This document shows, one piece after another, positions 23,562 through 32,401 of a stretch of DNA of 64,000 bases (within the stretch, counting starts at the first letter, position 1; each line of letters begins with the position of its first letter). The notes under the pieces are model-generated. The model had not been told where the DNA came from. It did no database searches and saw only the letters and a program-made list of their open reading frames with translations. The stretch is taken from the NCBI RefSeq assembly GCF_907165215.1, contig NZ_CAJRAY010000017.1, forward strand, positions 3,040 to 67,039, read 5' to 3'. A program made the position numbers and the translations under genes. This stretch comes from Thermobacillus xylanilyticus (GTDB lineage Bacteria; Bacillota; Bacilli; Paenibacillales; Paenibacillaceae).

Positions 23562-25223
23562 ATGAATTGGCGTGGTCCATCCGATGCAGGCCGCAGCCCG
23601 CTGCCCGCGCCCGGCGAAATCGTCGCCGAACGGTATGCGATCATCCGCGAAGCCGGGCGGGGCGGCATGAGCGTCGTCTATGAAGCGGCCGATCTGAAAC
23701 TCGGCGGCAAGCGGCGGGCGCTGAAGGCGATGAAGCCGGGGACGCCGTACGCGGACGAAGGCGGCATCGGCGAACTCCGCGTGCTCCAGCGGATCGATCA
23801 TCCGCGGCTGCCGCAGGTGATCGACGTCATCCCGCCGGCGGGCGGAAGGCCGCTCATGCTGGTGACCGATTTTGTGCACGGCGAGCCGCTGACTGCCGCC
23901 TTCGCGCGCGCGGGCGGGAAGATGGAAGCGCGGCAGGCGGCGGCCATCGCAATCGGCATTTGCGAGGCGCTCGCTTATCTGCACGAACTGCGGCCGCCGG
24001 TCGTCCATTTCGACGTGAAGCCGTCGAACGTCATGCTCGACCCGGCGCTCGGCGTCCGGCTGATCGACTTCGGCATCGCCAAGCTGCTCGGCAAGGGGCG
24101 GGGCGCCGCCTTGCGCCTCGGCACGCCGGGGTTCGCGGCGCCGGAACAGGCCGCCGGCGGTCCGTGCGGGCCGGCGGCGGACGTATACGCGGTCGGCGCG
24201 CTCCTCTACTTCCTGCTCAGCGGCGGGCATGCGCCGAAGCCCGGAGAGCATCAATTCCGGGGCCTTGAGGCCGGCGTTCCCGAGCCGCTGCTGGACGTGA
24301 TGGCGCGGCTGCTCAGCCGCGATCCGGCCTGCCGTCCGTCCGCCCGGCAGGCCGCAGCCCTGCTGCGGCAGGCGACCGGCGGCGCAGCGGCGCTCCCGGG
24401 CCTGGCAGCGGGGGCCGATGGCGCGCATTCGCCGGCCGGCGGAGCGCTGCCCCGCCCGCGCCTGATCGGCGCCGCGTCGTTCTCCCGCGGCGCCGGGGCG
24501 ACGTTGATTGCCGCCATCCTGGCCGCACAGCTCGCGCGCTCGCGGCCGACGGCGCTTGTCGAAGCCCCGGGCGGAGAGCCGGAGCTGCTCGCGCTGCTGG
24601 CCGGCGCGGATGCGGCCGGCCGGCGGTCCGGGCGGCCCGCGCCGCCGCCGGTCAGCCGCCGCCACGTCTGCTGGCTGGACGGACCGCGGCTGCAGGTGCA
24701 TGCGCTGCACCCCGACACTGTGATTCCGGCCATTGAACCGGACCCGTACGGCGCCCCGGAAGGGGCGGCCGATGCAGTAACGGCGATGTTCGCGCCGGAG
24801 CGGTTCTCGTTCCCGGCGGCGTCCGCCGCCGAACCGCCGCTCGTCATCGCCGACCTGTCGTCCGGATGGACGGCGGGCGGCGCCCGCAAGCTCGCCGCCG
24901 CCTGCGACGTGCTGCTGATGGTCGCCGACCCGGCGGTCTGGCGATGGACGCCGCAGCGGCAGTCCGCCTGGCGCGAACTGGCCCGGCAGCGGGAAGCCGC
25001 GGGACGCGCGTCGGTCTGGATCGCGAATCAGGACGCCCGCTTTCCGCAGCGCTCCGCCTGGCTCAAGCTGATGCCGCAGCATCCGGCCGCGTGCGTGCCG
25101 CAGCTGGCCCCGGGCGAGTGGCCGTCCGCCGTCTGGTCGGGCAAGCCGCTTGCGGGCAGCGGGAAGCTGGCCGAAGCCGAGCGGAGTCTGCGGCCGGTCG
25201 TGGATCTCCTCCTGAACGGATAG
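23562..25223 (+). CDS. Hanks-type Ser/Thr kinase fused to a degenerate MinD/TadZ-like P-loop domain
   Basis: A 553-residue soluble protein. Residues 18–270 form a kinase: glycine loop GRGGMS (32–37), Lys55, Glu71, catalytic loop HFDVKPSN (149–156), DFG (169–171) and APEQ. HFD replaces the usual HRD, so it is a non-RD kinase. After an Ala/Gly/Pro linker, residues 300–460 look like a MinD/ParA ATPase. The P-loop position reads SFSRGAGATL without the lysine, followed by VIADLSS and LLMVADPAVW, as in atypical TadZ/CpaE proteins. No membrane segment or PASTA repeat. It stands alone, with AAGGAGG upstream. Confidence 0.8.
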   Translation: MNWRGPSDAGRSPLPAPGEIVAERYAIIREAGRGGMSVVYEAADLKLGGKRRALKAMKPGTPYADEGGIGELRVLQRIDHPRLPQVIDVIPPAGGRPLMLVTDFVHGEPLTAAFARAGGKMEARQAAAIAIGICEALAYLHELRPPVVHFDVKPSNVMLDPALGVRLIDFGIAKLLGKGRGAALRLGTPGFAAPEQAAGGPCGPAADVYAVGALLYFLLSGGHAPKPGEHQFRGLEAGVPEPLLDVMARLLSRDPACRPSARQAAALLRQATGGAAALPGLAAGADGAHSPAGGALPRPRLIGAASFSRGAGATLIAAILAAQLARSRPTALVEAPGGEPELLALLAGADAAGRRSGRPAPPPVSRRHVCWLDGPRLQVHALHPDTVIPAIEPDPYGAPEGAADAVTAMFAPERFSFPAASAAEPPLVIADLSSGWTAGGARKLAAACDVLLMVADPAVWRWTPQRQSAWRELARQREAAGRASVWIANQDARFPQRSAWLKLMPQHPAACVPQLAPGEWPSAVWSGKPLAGSGKLAEAERSLRPVVDLLLNG

Positions 25224-25369
25224 GCAGCGCAAGAAGCCGTATGATACAATAGAAAACGGGTTTTTTTGACGACCCGAGCTTGACCGATCTTGCAGGAAAT
25301 GCCGAACCGGCACGCGATATGACGATACATGAAGCAACGGATGCGGAATCAGCCGGAAGGAGGATCTGT

Positions 25370-26068
25370 GTGAACGAACGTCTGCTGGTCATTGAAGACG
25401 AGACATCGATCGCGCGTATTTTGCAATTGGAGCTGGAACATGAAGGATATACCGTCGGACGCGCCGAGGACGGACGCAAAGGACTTGAAATGGCGCTTTC
25501 CGGGGAATGGGATCTCGTGCTCCTCGATGTCATGCTGCCCGGTCTGAACGGCATCGAAGTGCTGCGGCGCATCCGCAGCAGCGGCAGCCAGATTCCGGTC
25601 GTGCTGCTGACGGCCCGCGACACCGTGCCCGACAAGGTGAGCGGGTTCGAGACCGGGGCCAACGACTATATTACGAAACCGTTCGCGATGGAAGAACTGC
25701 TCGCGCGCGTCCGCAATCTGCTGCGCATTTTCCAGCAGAACCAGGCGGAAGGCGAGAAAGGCGACGTGCTGAAAGCCGCCGATCTGACGATCGAGCTGCG
25801 CACCCGCAAGGTGTACCGCAAGGAGATTGCGGTGGAGCTTACGCCGCGCGAGTTCGATCTGCTCGTCTATCTGGCCGAGCACAAGAACCAGGAGAAGACG
25901 CGGGAGCAAATTTTGTCCGATGTGTGGGGCTATGATTTCGTCGGCGAGACGAACCTTGTCGACGTTTACATCCGATATTTGCGGCAGAAGATCGACCGCG
26001 GATTCCGGACGAAGCTGATCCATACGATCCGCGGGGTCGGCTACATGCTGAAGGAACCGGAAGCATGA
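25370..26068 (+). CDS. OmpR/PhoB-family response regulator
   Basis: A 232-residue regulator. The receiver has the acidic pair VIEDE, phospho-acceptor aspartate in LVLLDVMLPG, and Lys in YITKPF. The C-terminal winged helix is recognised by ELTPREFDLLVYLAEHKNQ and VDVYIRYLRQKI. GTG 25370 is preceded by AAGGAGG; upstream in-frame starts have no ribosome site. It overlaps the kinase gene by four bases. It resembles ArlR/MprA-type regulators; the signal is unknown. A TACAAT-type -10 near 25244 may belong to its promoter, with no convincing -35. Confidence 0.93.
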   Translation: MNERLLVIEDETSIARILQLELEHEGYTVGRAEDGRKGLEMALSGEWDLVLLDVMLPGLNGIEVLRRIRSSGSQIPVVLLTARDTVPDKVSGFETGANDYITKPFAMEELLARVRNLLRIFQQNQAEGEKGDVLKAADLTIELRTRKVYRKEIAVELTPREFDLLVYLAEHKNQEKTREQILSDVWGYDFVGETNLVDVYIRYLRQKIDRGFRTKLIHTIRGVGYMLKEPEA

Positions 26069-27420
26069 CGCTGCGCAAGCGATTTACGCTTTTCACCATC
26101 TTCTGGTTCATCTTCATCCTCATTCTGTTCAACATTTTCGTCTACTTCTTCGTCATCCGGATTTCGACCGGCAGCGAAGAGCAGCTCATCGCGAACAAGG
26201 TGAACCTGATCATCGAACATATCCGTTCCGAACCGGAACGTCCGCTCAAGGATCCGGCGCTTCTGGCCGATTTCTACAACGTCAACGAAGTGATCCGGAT
26301 CATCGACCGCGGCGGCAATCTCGTCAACCAGATCGGCACCGACGAAGATTTGCTCGAGCGGGAGACGACGTTCTCCGCCACTCACCAGTCAGGCTTGACG
26401 TCGATCCGCGGCATGCGCGTCATGTACATGAAAGTTCCGCTGCTGCGCGAATACGAAATTATCGGGACGGTGGAAGTGCTGCGCAAGCTGACGTCGCTCG
26501 ACCGTTACCTTCAGGTGCTCGTCGGCGCGCTCACCGTGACCAGCCTCGGCGCGGTGCTGTTCGCCATTTTCGGCACGTACTGGTTCACGCTCCGGCTGAC
26601 GGCGCCGATCCAGACGATGGTGCAGACGATGCGCGAGATCGAGCGGAGCGGCAAGCTGCGGCCGATCGAGCTGAAGGACAAGGAAGAGTCCGCCGAGCTG
26701 CAGCAGCTCATCCGGGCGTTCAACCAGATGATCGAGCGGCTGGATCGGCGGATGGACGGGCAGCGCCAGTTCGTCGCAGACGCTTCGCACGAACTGAAGA
26801 CGCCGCTGACGGTCATCAGCAGCTACGCGGGCATGCTGAAGCGCTGGGGAAGGGAAGACTCGGCGATCCGCGACGAGGCGATCGAGGCGATCGCGAAGGA
26901 ATCGGAACGGATGCAGAATCTCATCAAGTCGATGCTTACGCTCACCGAAGCGGAACAGGAAGTGTGGGCGAGAGAAGACGAATTCGATCTCGTGCAGCTC
27001 ATCGATGAGATCGCGTCCATGCTGCACAAGACGTTCAACCGGATCATCCGGGTGCACGCGTACGATGAGTCCGGCATTCCGATGAAGGGCGACCGGGACA
27101 AAATCAGCCAGCTGATGGTCATCCTCATTGACAACGCGATCAAATACAGCAAGGACGCCATCGACATTACCGTGAGCCAGTCGCGCAACATGATCCGGGT
27201 ACTCGTCTCGGACAAGGGCATCGGCATTCCGGAGGAAGAGATTCCGAACCTGTTCGACCGGTTCTACCGGGTGGACGGCGCGCGCCAGCGCGAGACGGGC
27301 GGTTTCGGCCTCGGCCTGTCCATCGCCAAGCGGATCGTCGACCTGCACGAAGGAACGATCGACGTGTTCAGCAAAGTCGGCGTCGGCACGACGATCGCGC
27401 TGCAGTTCCCGAAGAAATAA
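26065..27420 (+). CDS. HAMP-containing sensor histidine kinase (ArlS-like)
   Basis: A 451-residue membrane kinase. There are two membrane helices (about 10–32 and 147–172) flanking an extracytoplasmic sensor region of about 115 residues, then HAMP and HisKA with DASHELKTPLT. The ATPase domain has N-box LIDNAIKYSK, G1 DKGIGIPEEE, F-box FDRFYR and G2 GGFGLGLSIAK. It is the cognate partner of the preceding regulator. The pair most resembles ArlRS/YkoGH-type systems, but no target gene is indicated by position. Confidence 0.93.
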   Translation: MTLRKRFTLFTIFWFIFILILFNIFVYFFVIRISTGSEEQLIANKVNLIIEHIRSEPERPLKDPALLADFYNVNEVIRIIDRGGNLVNQIGTDEDLLERETTFSATHQSGLTSIRGMRVMYMKVPLLREYEIIGTVEVLRKLTSLDRYLQVLVGALTVTSLGAVLFAIFGTYWFTLRLTAPIQTMVQTMREIERSGKLRPIELKDKEESAELQQLIRAFNQMIERLDRRMDGQRQFVADASHELKTPLTVISSYAGMLKRWGREDSAIRDEAIEAIAKESERMQNLIKSMLTLTEAEQEVWAREDEFDLVQLIDEIASMLHKTFNRIIRVHAYDESGIPMKGDRDKISQLMVILIDNAIKYSKDAIDITVSQSRNMIRVLVSDKGIGIPEEEIPNLFDRFYRVDGARQRETGGFGLGLSIAKRIVDLHEGTIDVFSKVGVGTTIALQFPKK

Positions 27421-27461
27421 AAAACGGCTGGCGCCGCCTCTGCGGGCAGTCTCGCCGTTTT
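27421..27461 (+). terminator. Terminator after the sensor kinase
   Basis: AAAACGGC and GCCGTTTT pair directly after the stop around a GC-rich loop. The tail is short (TTTTGC). Confidence 0.6.
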
Positions 27462-27473
27462 GCAAGACGAACA

Positions 27474-27492
27474 GACCGGAGAGGCTCCGGTC
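27474..27492 (-). terminator. Candidate terminator of the NlpC/P60 gene
   Basis: GACCGGAG and CTCCGGTC form an 8-bp stem with a 3-base loop. On the minus strand it is followed by TGTTCGTCTT, 40 bases after the stop. Confidence 0.55.
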
Positions 27493-27531
27493 CGTTTCAA
27501 AGAAGCAGAAATGCGGGTTGCGGGAATGGCG

Positions 27532-28029
27532 TCATGCGCCGAGTCGGCGTGCGGTCGCGTAATTTTTCTTCCAGTAAGTCGTGTTGATGCTCGAGAACTT
27601 GACGCCGCCCGCACCGTAGGTATGAATCATTTTGCCGTTGCCGACGTAGATGCCGACGTGCCCGATGATATTGCCGCGGCTCGGCACCTTGAAGAAGACG
27701 AGATCGCCTTTCTTCAGATTCGATTTGGAGACGTACTTGCCCACCTTCGCCTGTTCCTTGGCCGTGCGGGGCAGATTGTATCCGAATTTCTTGAATACGT
27801 GTTTCGTGAAGGACGAACAGTCGAAATATTTGGTCGTGCTCGTGCTTGCGCCGAACTTGTACGGCGTCCCGAGGTAATTGTCCGCATAGCTTACCAGCTT
27901 GTCCGCCGTCGATTTCGACAGCGCGTCGGCCTGGCCGGCTCCGGCGAATCCGAGCGCGGTAAATCCGATTGCGGTGGCGAGTGCCAGACCCAAGAGCCGT
28001 TTCATCGTGTTGCGCAGTTGTTTCATCAT
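27532..28029 (-). CDS. Secreted NlpC/P60 cell-wall peptidase
   Basis: A 165-residue protein with a signal peptide (about residues 1–36: two Met starts, basic region, hydrophobic core, likely cut after GQADA) and a single NlpC/P60 domain. The catalytic Cys is in KYFDCSSFTKH, the catalytic His in NIIGHVGIYVG and the third residue region in MIHTYG. It should cleave the D-Glu–diamino acid bond of muropeptides. There is no SH3 or LysM targeting domain. AAAGGAG precedes tandem ATGs at 28029 and 28026; the frame extends further upstream but without a ribosome site. Confidence 0.92.
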   Translation of the reverse strand: MMKQLRNTMKRLLGLALATAIGFTALGFAGAGQADALSKSTADKLVSYADNYLGTPYKFGASTSTTKYFDCSSFTKHVFKKFGYNLPRTAKEQAKVGKYVSKSNLKKGDLVFFKVPSRGNIIGHVGIYVGNGKMIHTYGAGGVKFSSINTTYWKKNYATARRLGA

Positions 28030-28212
28030 GCTGCAGCTCCTTTCGTTTTCGGGCGTTCGGCCGCCCAATGCAACCTGTGCAGCTATTACATTACCAGATC
28101 CGCCATTTCCTAAATGATTCCTCGGTGAACGGAAGTGCCGTTCCCGCAAAGGTTGCAGCAAAATCATGAAAAATCGATTAAAAAATTCTCATATTGGAGA
28201 GGAGGAAATCGG

Positions 28213-28872
28213 GTGCGCAAGGAATTGTATGTCTATTTGGACGGAAAACCCGTCCGGGTGACGATCCGGCGATACGGAGAGAAGGACTTCGACGCGCTCA
28301 TCGATATTCAGCGCGAAAGCTTTCCGCCGCCGTTCCCGGAGGAACTGTGGTGGAACAAGGAACAATTGCGCGAGCATGTCACGCGGTTTCCCGAAGGGGC
28401 GCTGTGCGCGGAAGCGGAAGGCCGGCTCGTCGGTTCGATGACGGGACTGCTTGTCCGCGACGAGCAGCTGGAAGGCGCGCATACGTGGGAAGCGGCGACG
28501 GACGGCGGCTATATCCGCAATCACGATCCGTCAGGGGAGACGCTGTACGTCGTCGACATCTGCGTCATCCCCGCATACCGGAAAGCCGGCATCGGCAAGT
28601 GGCTCATGTCGACGATGTACGAGACGGTCGTCCATCTCGGCAAGCGACGGCTGCTCGGGGGCGGACGGATGCCCGGCTATCACAAGGTGAAGGACCGGAT
28701 GACGGCCGAGGAGTATTTGGCCAAAGTCGTGGCCGGAGAGCTGCATGATCCGGTCGTCGGCTTTCTGCTCCGCTGCGGCCGGGTGCCGGTCGGCGTGGCG
28801 GCCGGCTACCTGGAGGACGAAGAATCGTGCAACTGCGCGGCGCTGATGGAGTGGCGCAACCCGTTCCGGTGA
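28213..28872 (+). CDS. GNAT-family N-acetyltransferase
   Basis: A 219-residue GNAT protein. The acetyl-CoA loop is YRKAGIGKWL, after the beta-4 strand YVVDICVIP. The N-terminal extension and the tail after the GNAT core are longer than in minimal members. GTG 28213 is chosen for the strong GGAGAGGAGG upstream. Substrate unknown. It is followed 49 bases later by a second GNAT gene, suggesting a two-gene unit. Confidence 0.85.
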   Translation: MRKELYVYLDGKPVRVTIRRYGEKDFDALIDIQRESFPPPFPEELWWNKEQLREHVTRFPEGALCAEAEGRLVGSMTGLLVRDEQLEGAHTWEAATDGGYIRNHDPSGETLYVVDICVIPAYRKAGIGKWLMSTMYETVVHLGKRRLLGGGRMPGYHKVKDRMTAEEYLAKVVAGELHDPVVGFLLRCGRVPVGVAAGYLEDEESCNCAALMEWRNPFR

Positions 28873-28921
28873 ACCGGGAGCGGAGCTTGTACATACTGAA
28901 ACGTCTAAGGAGAGAATGCAA

Positions 28922-29590
28922 ATGGAATATGTGCGACTGACGTCGATCCGGGACCCGCTGTTCAAGTCGATGCACGAGCTTCTGGGCCGCATTTTTCCGA
29001 AGGAGGAAGTGCTGGCGTTCGAATTGTGGGAAGAGCCGCTTCGTGACGAAGGCATTTACGTCTACGCCGCCGTCCACGACGGTGAAGTCGTCGGGGCGAC
29101 GGAGTACCGCTATTATGCGGACATGCGCGTGGCCGTGACCGATTTCACGGCAATCGGCCGGGAGGGGCTCGGCATCGGCCGCTTCCTCGCCGAGAACCGG
29201 CGGAAGCATCTGGAGCGGCTGGCGGCCGAATCCCGCACGTCGCCGCTCGGGATGTTCGCCGAAATTTACGATCCGCGGAAAGCGGACACTGCGGGTTCCG
29301 AACTGACGCCGATGCACCCGTACGTGCGGCGCGAAGTGCTGTCCCATCTCGGTTACCGCAAACTCGATCTCGATTATGTGCATCCGTCCTGGGACCATGA
29401 GGGGAACGCCGTCACCGGTCTCGATCTCTGCTTCATGCCGGCCGACGAACGGACGACATTCCTGCCCGCGTCGCTCGTCGCGGCATATCTCGAGCGCTAC
29501 TATGCCGCATTGCCGAACCGTCCCGACAGCTGGTACGCGATGATGGACGGCCTCTGGAAGCGCGCAGCGGTTGATCTGCTGCCGCTCTGA
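28922..29590 (+). CDS. GNAT-like acetyltransferase
   Basis: A 222-residue protein with a GNAT-like core: YVYAAVHDGEVVGATEYRYY for the central strands and REGLGIGRFLAENRRKHLE for the CoA-binding loop and helix. Two ATGs (28916 and 28922) fit the frame; the second has the better distance to AAGGAG. Likely substrate unknown. Together with the preceding gene and the metallo-beta-lactamase gene 32 bases downstream it may form one transcript. Confidence 0.75.
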   Translation: MEYVRLTSIRDPLFKSMHELLGRIFPKEEVLAFELWEEPLRDEGIYVYAAVHDGEVVGATEYRYYADMRVAVTDFTAIGREGLGIGRFLAENRRKHLERLAAESRTSPLGMFAEIYDPRKADTAGSELTPMHPYVRREVLSHLGYRKLDLDYVHPSWDHEGNAVTGLDLCFMPADERTTFLPASLVAAYLERYYAALPNRPDSWYAMMDGLWKRAAVDLLPL

Positions 29591-29622
29591 CGATCGATCG
29601 GACGGGAAAGGATGGGAGACGT

Positions 29623-30411
29623 ATGACGGCAACGCTGCGCTTCCTCGGGACGGGCGATGCGATGGGGGTGCCGCGCGTTTACTGCGACTGCGCCGTCTGC
29701 ACGGAAGCGCGCGCGACCGGCGTGAACCGGAGATTCCGCTCCGCGGTGCTGATCGACGATCCGGAAGCCGGGCACATCATGATCGACTGCGGGCCCGATT
29801 GGGGACGGATGATGGAGACGGCCGGCTTGCGCTTCGCGGAGCGGATGCTGCTGACGCACGGACATTACGACCATATCGGCGGGCTGCCGGAGTGGGCGGA
29901 TGCGTGCCGTTGGCAGGAGCGGCGGGGAGTCGCGTATGCGCCGGAGGTGACGATCGCCGAAGTGACGGCGCGGTTTCCGTGGTTGAGCCGGACAATCGAG
30001 TTCCGTCCCGCGGACGGCGGCTTCCGCCTCGGCGGATGGAACGTGCGCGCCTGGCGCGTCAACCACGGCCACAACGGGTATGCGCACGCCTACCGGTTCG
30101 ATCATGCGGAGACCGGATGGTCCTGGGCGTATTGCCCGGACGCGATCGGACTCAGCGAGGCGGAAAAAGCCCCGCTGGCGGGGCTTGATCTGCTCGTGCT
30201 GGGGACGAGCTTCTGGCACGAGACGATCCCGTACGAAAGACGGTCCGTCCACGACGTGGTCGAAGCGCTGGAGCTGCTGCGCGAGCTCAAGCCCCGCGCG
30301 GCGGTGTTCACGCATCTGTCGCACGACATCGACCTGACGCGCCGTTACGAACTGCCGGAATCGGTCCGGTTCGCGGAGACGGGGCTCAGGATCAGACTCG
30401 GCGACGGCTGA
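29623..30411 (+). CDS. PhnP-like metallo-beta-lactamase-fold phosphodiesterase
   Basis: A 262-residue protein. The zinc motif is LTHGHYDHIGGLPEW, and the structural cysteine cluster CDCAVC near residue 25 is typical of the PhnP branch. Additional ligands fit NHGHNGYAHAYRF and FTHLSHDI. PhnP acts on cyclic phosphodiesters such as cyclic ribose phosphate; here no phosphonate genes are adjacent, so the substrate is open. Its last 67 bases overlap the 3' end of the convergent ydbT gene. Confidence 0.85.
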   Translation: MTATLRFLGTGDAMGVPRVYCDCAVCTEARATGVNRRFRSAVLIDDPEAGHIMIDCGPDWGRMMETAGLRFAERMLLTHGHYDHIGGLPEWADACRWQERRGVAYAPEVTIAEVTARFPWLSRTIEFRPADGGFRLGGWNVRAWRVNHGHNGYAHAYRFDHAETGWSWAYCPDAIGLSEAEKAPLAGLDLLVLGTSFWHETIPYERRSVHDVVEALELLRELKPRAAVFTHLSHDIDLTRRYELPESVRFAETGLRIRLGDG

Positions 30412-31901
30412 CGTCCGCGCAGCCGTTCGATCAGTTCCGCCGCCTTCGCTTGCGGAATGTGGCGGATCAGCCAGGCGGCGGCATAACTGCTCGAAGCGGT
30501 GACGACCTGCAGCGTCGCAAGCTTGCGCCGCGCCTGCAAGGGCGACACCTTCGTCCGGAGCCATTGGATGCGCCGGCGCGGGATGAACGCCACTTGAACG
30601 CCGAAACCGCCGCTCCGGACGACGATGCCGTCATTGCTCAGACGCCAGCCCGCATGCCGGAAGCGCAGCACGCCGTGCAGGAGGGCGGCGGCGGGCAGCG
30701 CCAGGGCCGTCCAGCCGTACCCGCCCGGGATCCAGATCAGTCCCGGGACGGCGGCTGCGGCGGCAACCGCCAGGGGGAAGGCGATGTAGCCGGTCAGCGC
30801 TTCCCGGCCGGGCCGTTCGAAGTCTTCCGGCCAGACGGCCTCCGGAACGAATGCGGCCAGCAGTTCGGGAATATCGCGCACCGGAACAAGCGGGCAGAGC
30901 AGGGAATGGATCTGCCCGTCGTTCTTGATGGACGCAAAGGTGACCAGGTTGACGCTGGCGCAGCCGAACATGCGGCGCAGCGTGTTCTGCGTCACCTGCA
31001 CCGCCTGGATCCGCTCGAGCGCGACGGAGAACTGTTTGCGTTCGAGCAGCCCGCGGCGGATGAGCAGCTTTCCGCCCTGGCGTTCGATCGTGAAGCCGTA
31101 TTCCTTCACCGTGATGACCGCCGTACCGAGCAGCCAGATAACGGCGCATGCCGCCGCCGCAAACCACGCCCAGCCTCTGGCGTCGGACGGCATCACGGCT
31201 TCCCATGCGTCCGGATCGAACAGGCCGAGATTCCGGACCCAGTCATCGAACTGCGAGTACAGCGCCGCGATGATGGCCAGCGACAGGAAGATCCGTCCGG
31301 ATGTCGCGCTGTACAGCAGAATGCGGCCCGTCGGCACCCGATAGAGCGGCCGGGCTGCGGCAGATCCGTCCGCCGAGCCGGCTGAAGCGCCGCTCGGGCC
31401 CTGCCCGTCGTCGTGCGCGCCGCTGCCGGCGCCCGTTACTGCGGCGTCCGACGCATCTTTCACCATGGCGGTGCGGATCCGGTCGGCTTCGGCTTTCGAC
31501 ACCGCGCTCAGCACGACTTCCGGCTTGCGGCTGCCCGCGGTTTCAATCACCAGCTTCTGCACGCCGAAGAGCCGCTGCACAATGCCGGCCGACATGTCCA
31601 CCGACTGGACGCGGTCGCGCGGGATGGACAATTTTTTCCGGATGATCAAGCCGTACTCGACGTGCATCGCGTTCGGCTCCAACCGGTAGACGTAGCGGAG
31701 CCAGGACAGCGCGCCCAGCGCGATGGCAACGGCGGAGAACAGCGCGATGCCGCCCCAGAGCCACAGCGGATGCACGTCTTCCCTGAGCGTCGTGGACAGG
31801 ATGAATGCGGCGAGCGGATAGATCATATCCTTGACGATCTTCATGATGAAGAACAGGACGGAGATCGGGTGCTGCCGCCTGGGCATGCTAGAGTTCTTCA
31901 T
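30345..31901 (-). CDS. ydbT: Bacterial PH-domain membrane protein YdbT
   Basis: A 518-residue protein with several membrane-helix pairs and repeated bPH2 (DUF304) domains: RLEPNAMHVEYGLIIRKKLS in the first, GFTIERQGGKLLIRRGLLER in the second and LSNDGIVVRSGGFGVQVAFI in the third. A Gly/Ser/Ala-rich insert lies near residues 150–175. In Bacillus, ydbS–ydbT are adjacent, and loss affects resistance to some bacteriocins; mechanism unclear. The start overlaps the end of ydbS by 14 bases. Confidence 0.88.
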   Translation of the reverse strand: MKNSSMPRRQHPISVLFFIMKIVKDMIYPLAAFILSTTLREDVHPLWLWGGIALFSAVAIALGALSWLRYVYRLEPNAMHVEYGLIIRKKLSIPRDRVQSVDMSAGIVQRLFGVQKLVIETAGSRKPEVVLSAVSKAEADRIRTAMVKDASDAAVTGAGSGAHDDGQGPSGASAGSADGSAAARPLYRVPTGRILLYSATSGRIFLSLAIIAALYSQFDDWVRNLGLFDPDAWEAVMPSDARGWAWFAAAACAVIWLLGTAVITVKEYGFTIERQGGKLLIRRGLLERKQFSVALERIQAVQVTQNTLRRMFGCASVNLVTFASIKNDGQIHSLLCPLVPVRDIPELLAAFVPEAVWPEDFERPGREALTGYIAFPLAVAAAAAVPGLIWIPGGYGWTALALPAAALLHGVLRFRHAGWRLSNDGIVVRSGGFGVQVAFIPRRRIQWLRTKVSPLQARRKLATLQVVTASSSYAAAWLIRHIPQAKAAELIERLRGRQPSPSLILSPVSANRTDSGSS

Positions 31902-32388
31902 CGGTGATCCTCGCGAGCTTCGCGATTCTGGACTGGACTTCTTCGGCCCGCGCCGCGCCGAGCGCCGGAATTTCGTGCTTGCCGGCGGCGGTCGAGAACG
32001 TGACGGTCAACAGGCCGTACCGGCGCAGAATCGGGCCTTGCTTCGTGTCGACATGCTGAATTTTGACCATCGGGATGAGCGTCCGCTTGCGGACGATGAT
32101 ACCGTGGAGCAGATCGATTTCGTCTTCCCGGATCGCATAGCGGATCCGTGCCATCCGGACTTTCGGCACGACGGCGATTTCAACCGCCGCGGCGGCCGCG
32201 GCGAGGACGGCGAGCAGGCTGACAATCCATGCCGGCCAGTCGAAGCGGAGCGTCAGCCACAGCACGATACCGACGATGACCGCGTACACCGCGGCGGAGA
32301 TCCAGCCGGTCGTCCGCCAGACGCGGAGGGCGGCATCGTCGATTTTTTCATCGGGCAGGGGATAATGCAACGATTGCTCACCTCTCAC
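31888..32388 (-). CDS. ydbS: Bacterial PH-domain membrane protein YdbS
   Basis: A 166-residue protein with two closely spaced membrane helices (about 29–47 and 52–72) followed by one bPH2 domain, IRYAIREDEIDLLHGIIVRK through LLTVTFSTAAGKHEIPAL. It probably forms a complex with YdbT; the genes overlap by 14 bases. It lies 13 bases after thiN on the same strand, so the three are probably co-transcribed. Confidence 0.9.
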   Translation of the reverse strand: MRGEQSLHYPLPDEKIDDAALRVWRTTGWISAAVYAVIVGIVLWLTLRFDWPAWIVSLLAVLAAAAAAVEIAVVPKVRMARIRYAIREDEIDLLHGIIVRKRTLIPMVKIQHVDTKQGPILRRYGLLTVTFSTAAGKHEIPALGAARAEEVQSRIAKLARITDEEL

Positions 32389-32401
32389 GATGCACGTTAT
32401 T

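Noticed and set aside
28030-28212. c-di-AMP (ydaO) riboswitch upstream of the NlpC/P60 gene
   Set aside because: Such genes often carry one, but I see no matching conserved blocks in the 183 bases between the two divergent genes.
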